Translations under genes and position numbers: made by a program
Notes under the pieces: generated by a model
What the model was told of the DNA's origin: nothing
What the model saw: only the letters and a program-made list of their open reading frames with translations
Database searches by the model: none
Shown here: in pieces, positions 7,004 through 7,478 of the stretch
How the letters are laid out: every line of letters starts with the position of its first letter
How positions within the stretch are numbered: position 1 is the first letter of the stretch
Origin: Actinomycetes bacterium
GTDB taxonomy: Bacteria; Actinomycetota; Acidimicrobiia; Acidimicrobiales; Acidimicrobiaceae
Assembly: GCA_021833085.1 (NCBI GenBank)
Contig: JAKBGL010000056.1
Coordinates: forward strand, 1-7,478
DNA length: 7,478 nt
Direction: 5' to 3'

Positions 7004-7018
7004 GTCGACTATATCGAC
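7004..7018. repeat. GTCGA-N5-TCGAC inverted repeat over the -10
   Basis: Perfect 5-bp arms flank CTATA, giving a 15-bp dyad that contains the candidate -10 hexamer on the minus strand. Such placement suits a repressor site, but the arms are short and GTCGAC is self-complementary, so chance is plausible. It does not match the CGC-N5-GCG type of ClgR site. Confidence 0.35.
7008..7013 (-). promoter_or_regulatory. Candidate -10 element of a clpX promoter
   Basis: TATAGT differs from the TATAAT consensus at one position. No good -35 is seen at the right distance (TGTTCC at a 17-nt spacer, GTTCCA at 16). Transcription would begin near 7001, only a few bases before the GGAGG, giving a leader of under 20 nt for the small ORF. 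It overlaps an inverted repeat that may be an operator. Confidence 0.35.
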
Positions 7019-7092
7019 AATTACAAAGATGGAACACTCACTTTAGAAAATCTCCACAATAGTTAATACACTTACTCATTGATCGTAGGAGT

Positions 7093-7478
7093 CTAGACCA
7101 CTCCACTACTCAGCAGAGCGTCCCGAGAAGAGATCACCTCGTCAACGATTCCATATTCCACCGCTTCAGCTGCCTCTAAAATGAAGTCCCTATCTGTGTC
7201 TTTCGCAATTCGATCAATCGGTTGCCCGGTATCATCGGAGAGCATCTCGTTCAACAGATCCCTCATTCTCATGATCTCTTTGGCTTGAATCTCGATATCG
7301 GTCGCTTGTCCACCTACCCCACCATAGGGTTGATGCAAGAGAACTCTTGCATGGGGAAGTGCGAAACGTTTACCCTTTGTACCTGCTGCAAGGAGAACTG
7401 CCGCTGCAGAAGCGGCTTGTCCAAGACAAAACGTTGAGACATCGGGCTTTATATACTTCATCGTATCATAGATCGCAA
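7093..7478 (-). CDS. clpP: ATP-dependent Clp protease proteolytic subunit, 3' part, runs off the right edge
   Basis: ClpP is the tetradecameric serine peptidase that degrades proteins delivered by ClpX or ClpC. The visible 127 codons are the C-terminal two thirds of a protein of about 200 residues; the frame continues past 7478 (AIYDT before MKYIKPD), so the internal ATG at 7461 is not the start. The catalytic triad is complete, with Ser23 in GQAAS, His48 in LLHQP and Asp97 in DTDRD (fragment numbering). The spacing of 25 and 49 residues equals E. coli S97-H122-D171. The handle region [14 protein letters not shown] follows. Actinobacteria usually have clpP1-clpP2-clpX in a row, so this is probably the second paralogue, but the first is outside the window. 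It ends at TAG 7093-7095, leaving 214 nt before clpX, so clpX may be read from its own promoter as well as through the clpP transcript. Confidence 0.97.
   Translation of the reverse strand, partial: AIYDTMKYIKPDVSTFCLGQAASAAAVLLAAGTKGKRFALPHARVLLHQPYGGVGGQATDIEIQAKEIMRMRDLLNEMLSDDTGQPIDRIAKDTDRDFILEAAEAVEYGIVDEVISSRDALLSSGVV

Overview
All credible genes in this window lie on the minus strand, so the biological order runs from right to left: clpP (3' part), a possible 34-codon leader ORF, clpX, folC, ndk, mreB, mreC, mreD and mrdA/PBP2 (5' part). The plus-strand open frames are antisense shadows. The organism is most likely an actinobacterium. ClpX carries the Walker A variant GPTGCGKT and a pore region close to actinobacterial ClpX. 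The order clpP-clpX-(...)-folC-ndk-mreBCD-mrdA is also the one I recall from Streptomyces and relatives. Base composition is only about half G+C by eye, low for that phylum. With MreB retained, this points (inference only) to a deep-branching, moderate-GC lineage such as Acidimicrobiia rather than a mycobacterium or corynebacterium.

Region 1 (1-3760) is the cell-elongation cluster. MreB is the actin-like filament, MreC the periplasmic scaffold, MreD the integral membrane partner and PBP2 the transpeptidase. The last three genes are packed with gaps of 0 to 15 nt: mreC's TAG touches mreD's GTG, and mreD's TAG lies 2 nt before the PBP2 ATG. This suggests translational coupling. Region 2 (3805-5571) holds two housekeeping enzymes, nucleoside diphosphate kinase and folylpolyglutamate synthase, both without a visible Shine-Dalgarno sequence. 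Region 3 (5604-7478) encodes the ClpXP protease: the unfoldase ClpX with its zinc-binding domain, and the C-terminal two thirds of the peptidase ClpP with an intact catalytic triad.

The only sizeable intergenic space is the 214 nt between clpP and clpX. It holds a good -10 hexamer inside a short inverted repeat, a GGAGG ribosome binding site, three TTTGAGTC-type repeats, and a small ORF in the clpX frame whose TAG directly abuts the clpX ATG. This leader arrangement is the most interesting thing in the window. A second point of interest is a run of nine A residues in mreC that forms an in-frame A AAA AAG slippery heptamer. Otherwise this is conserved core-genome sequence. I see no mobile element, CRISPR array, tRNA, rRNA or convincing terminator, and no sign of a new defence or metabolic system.
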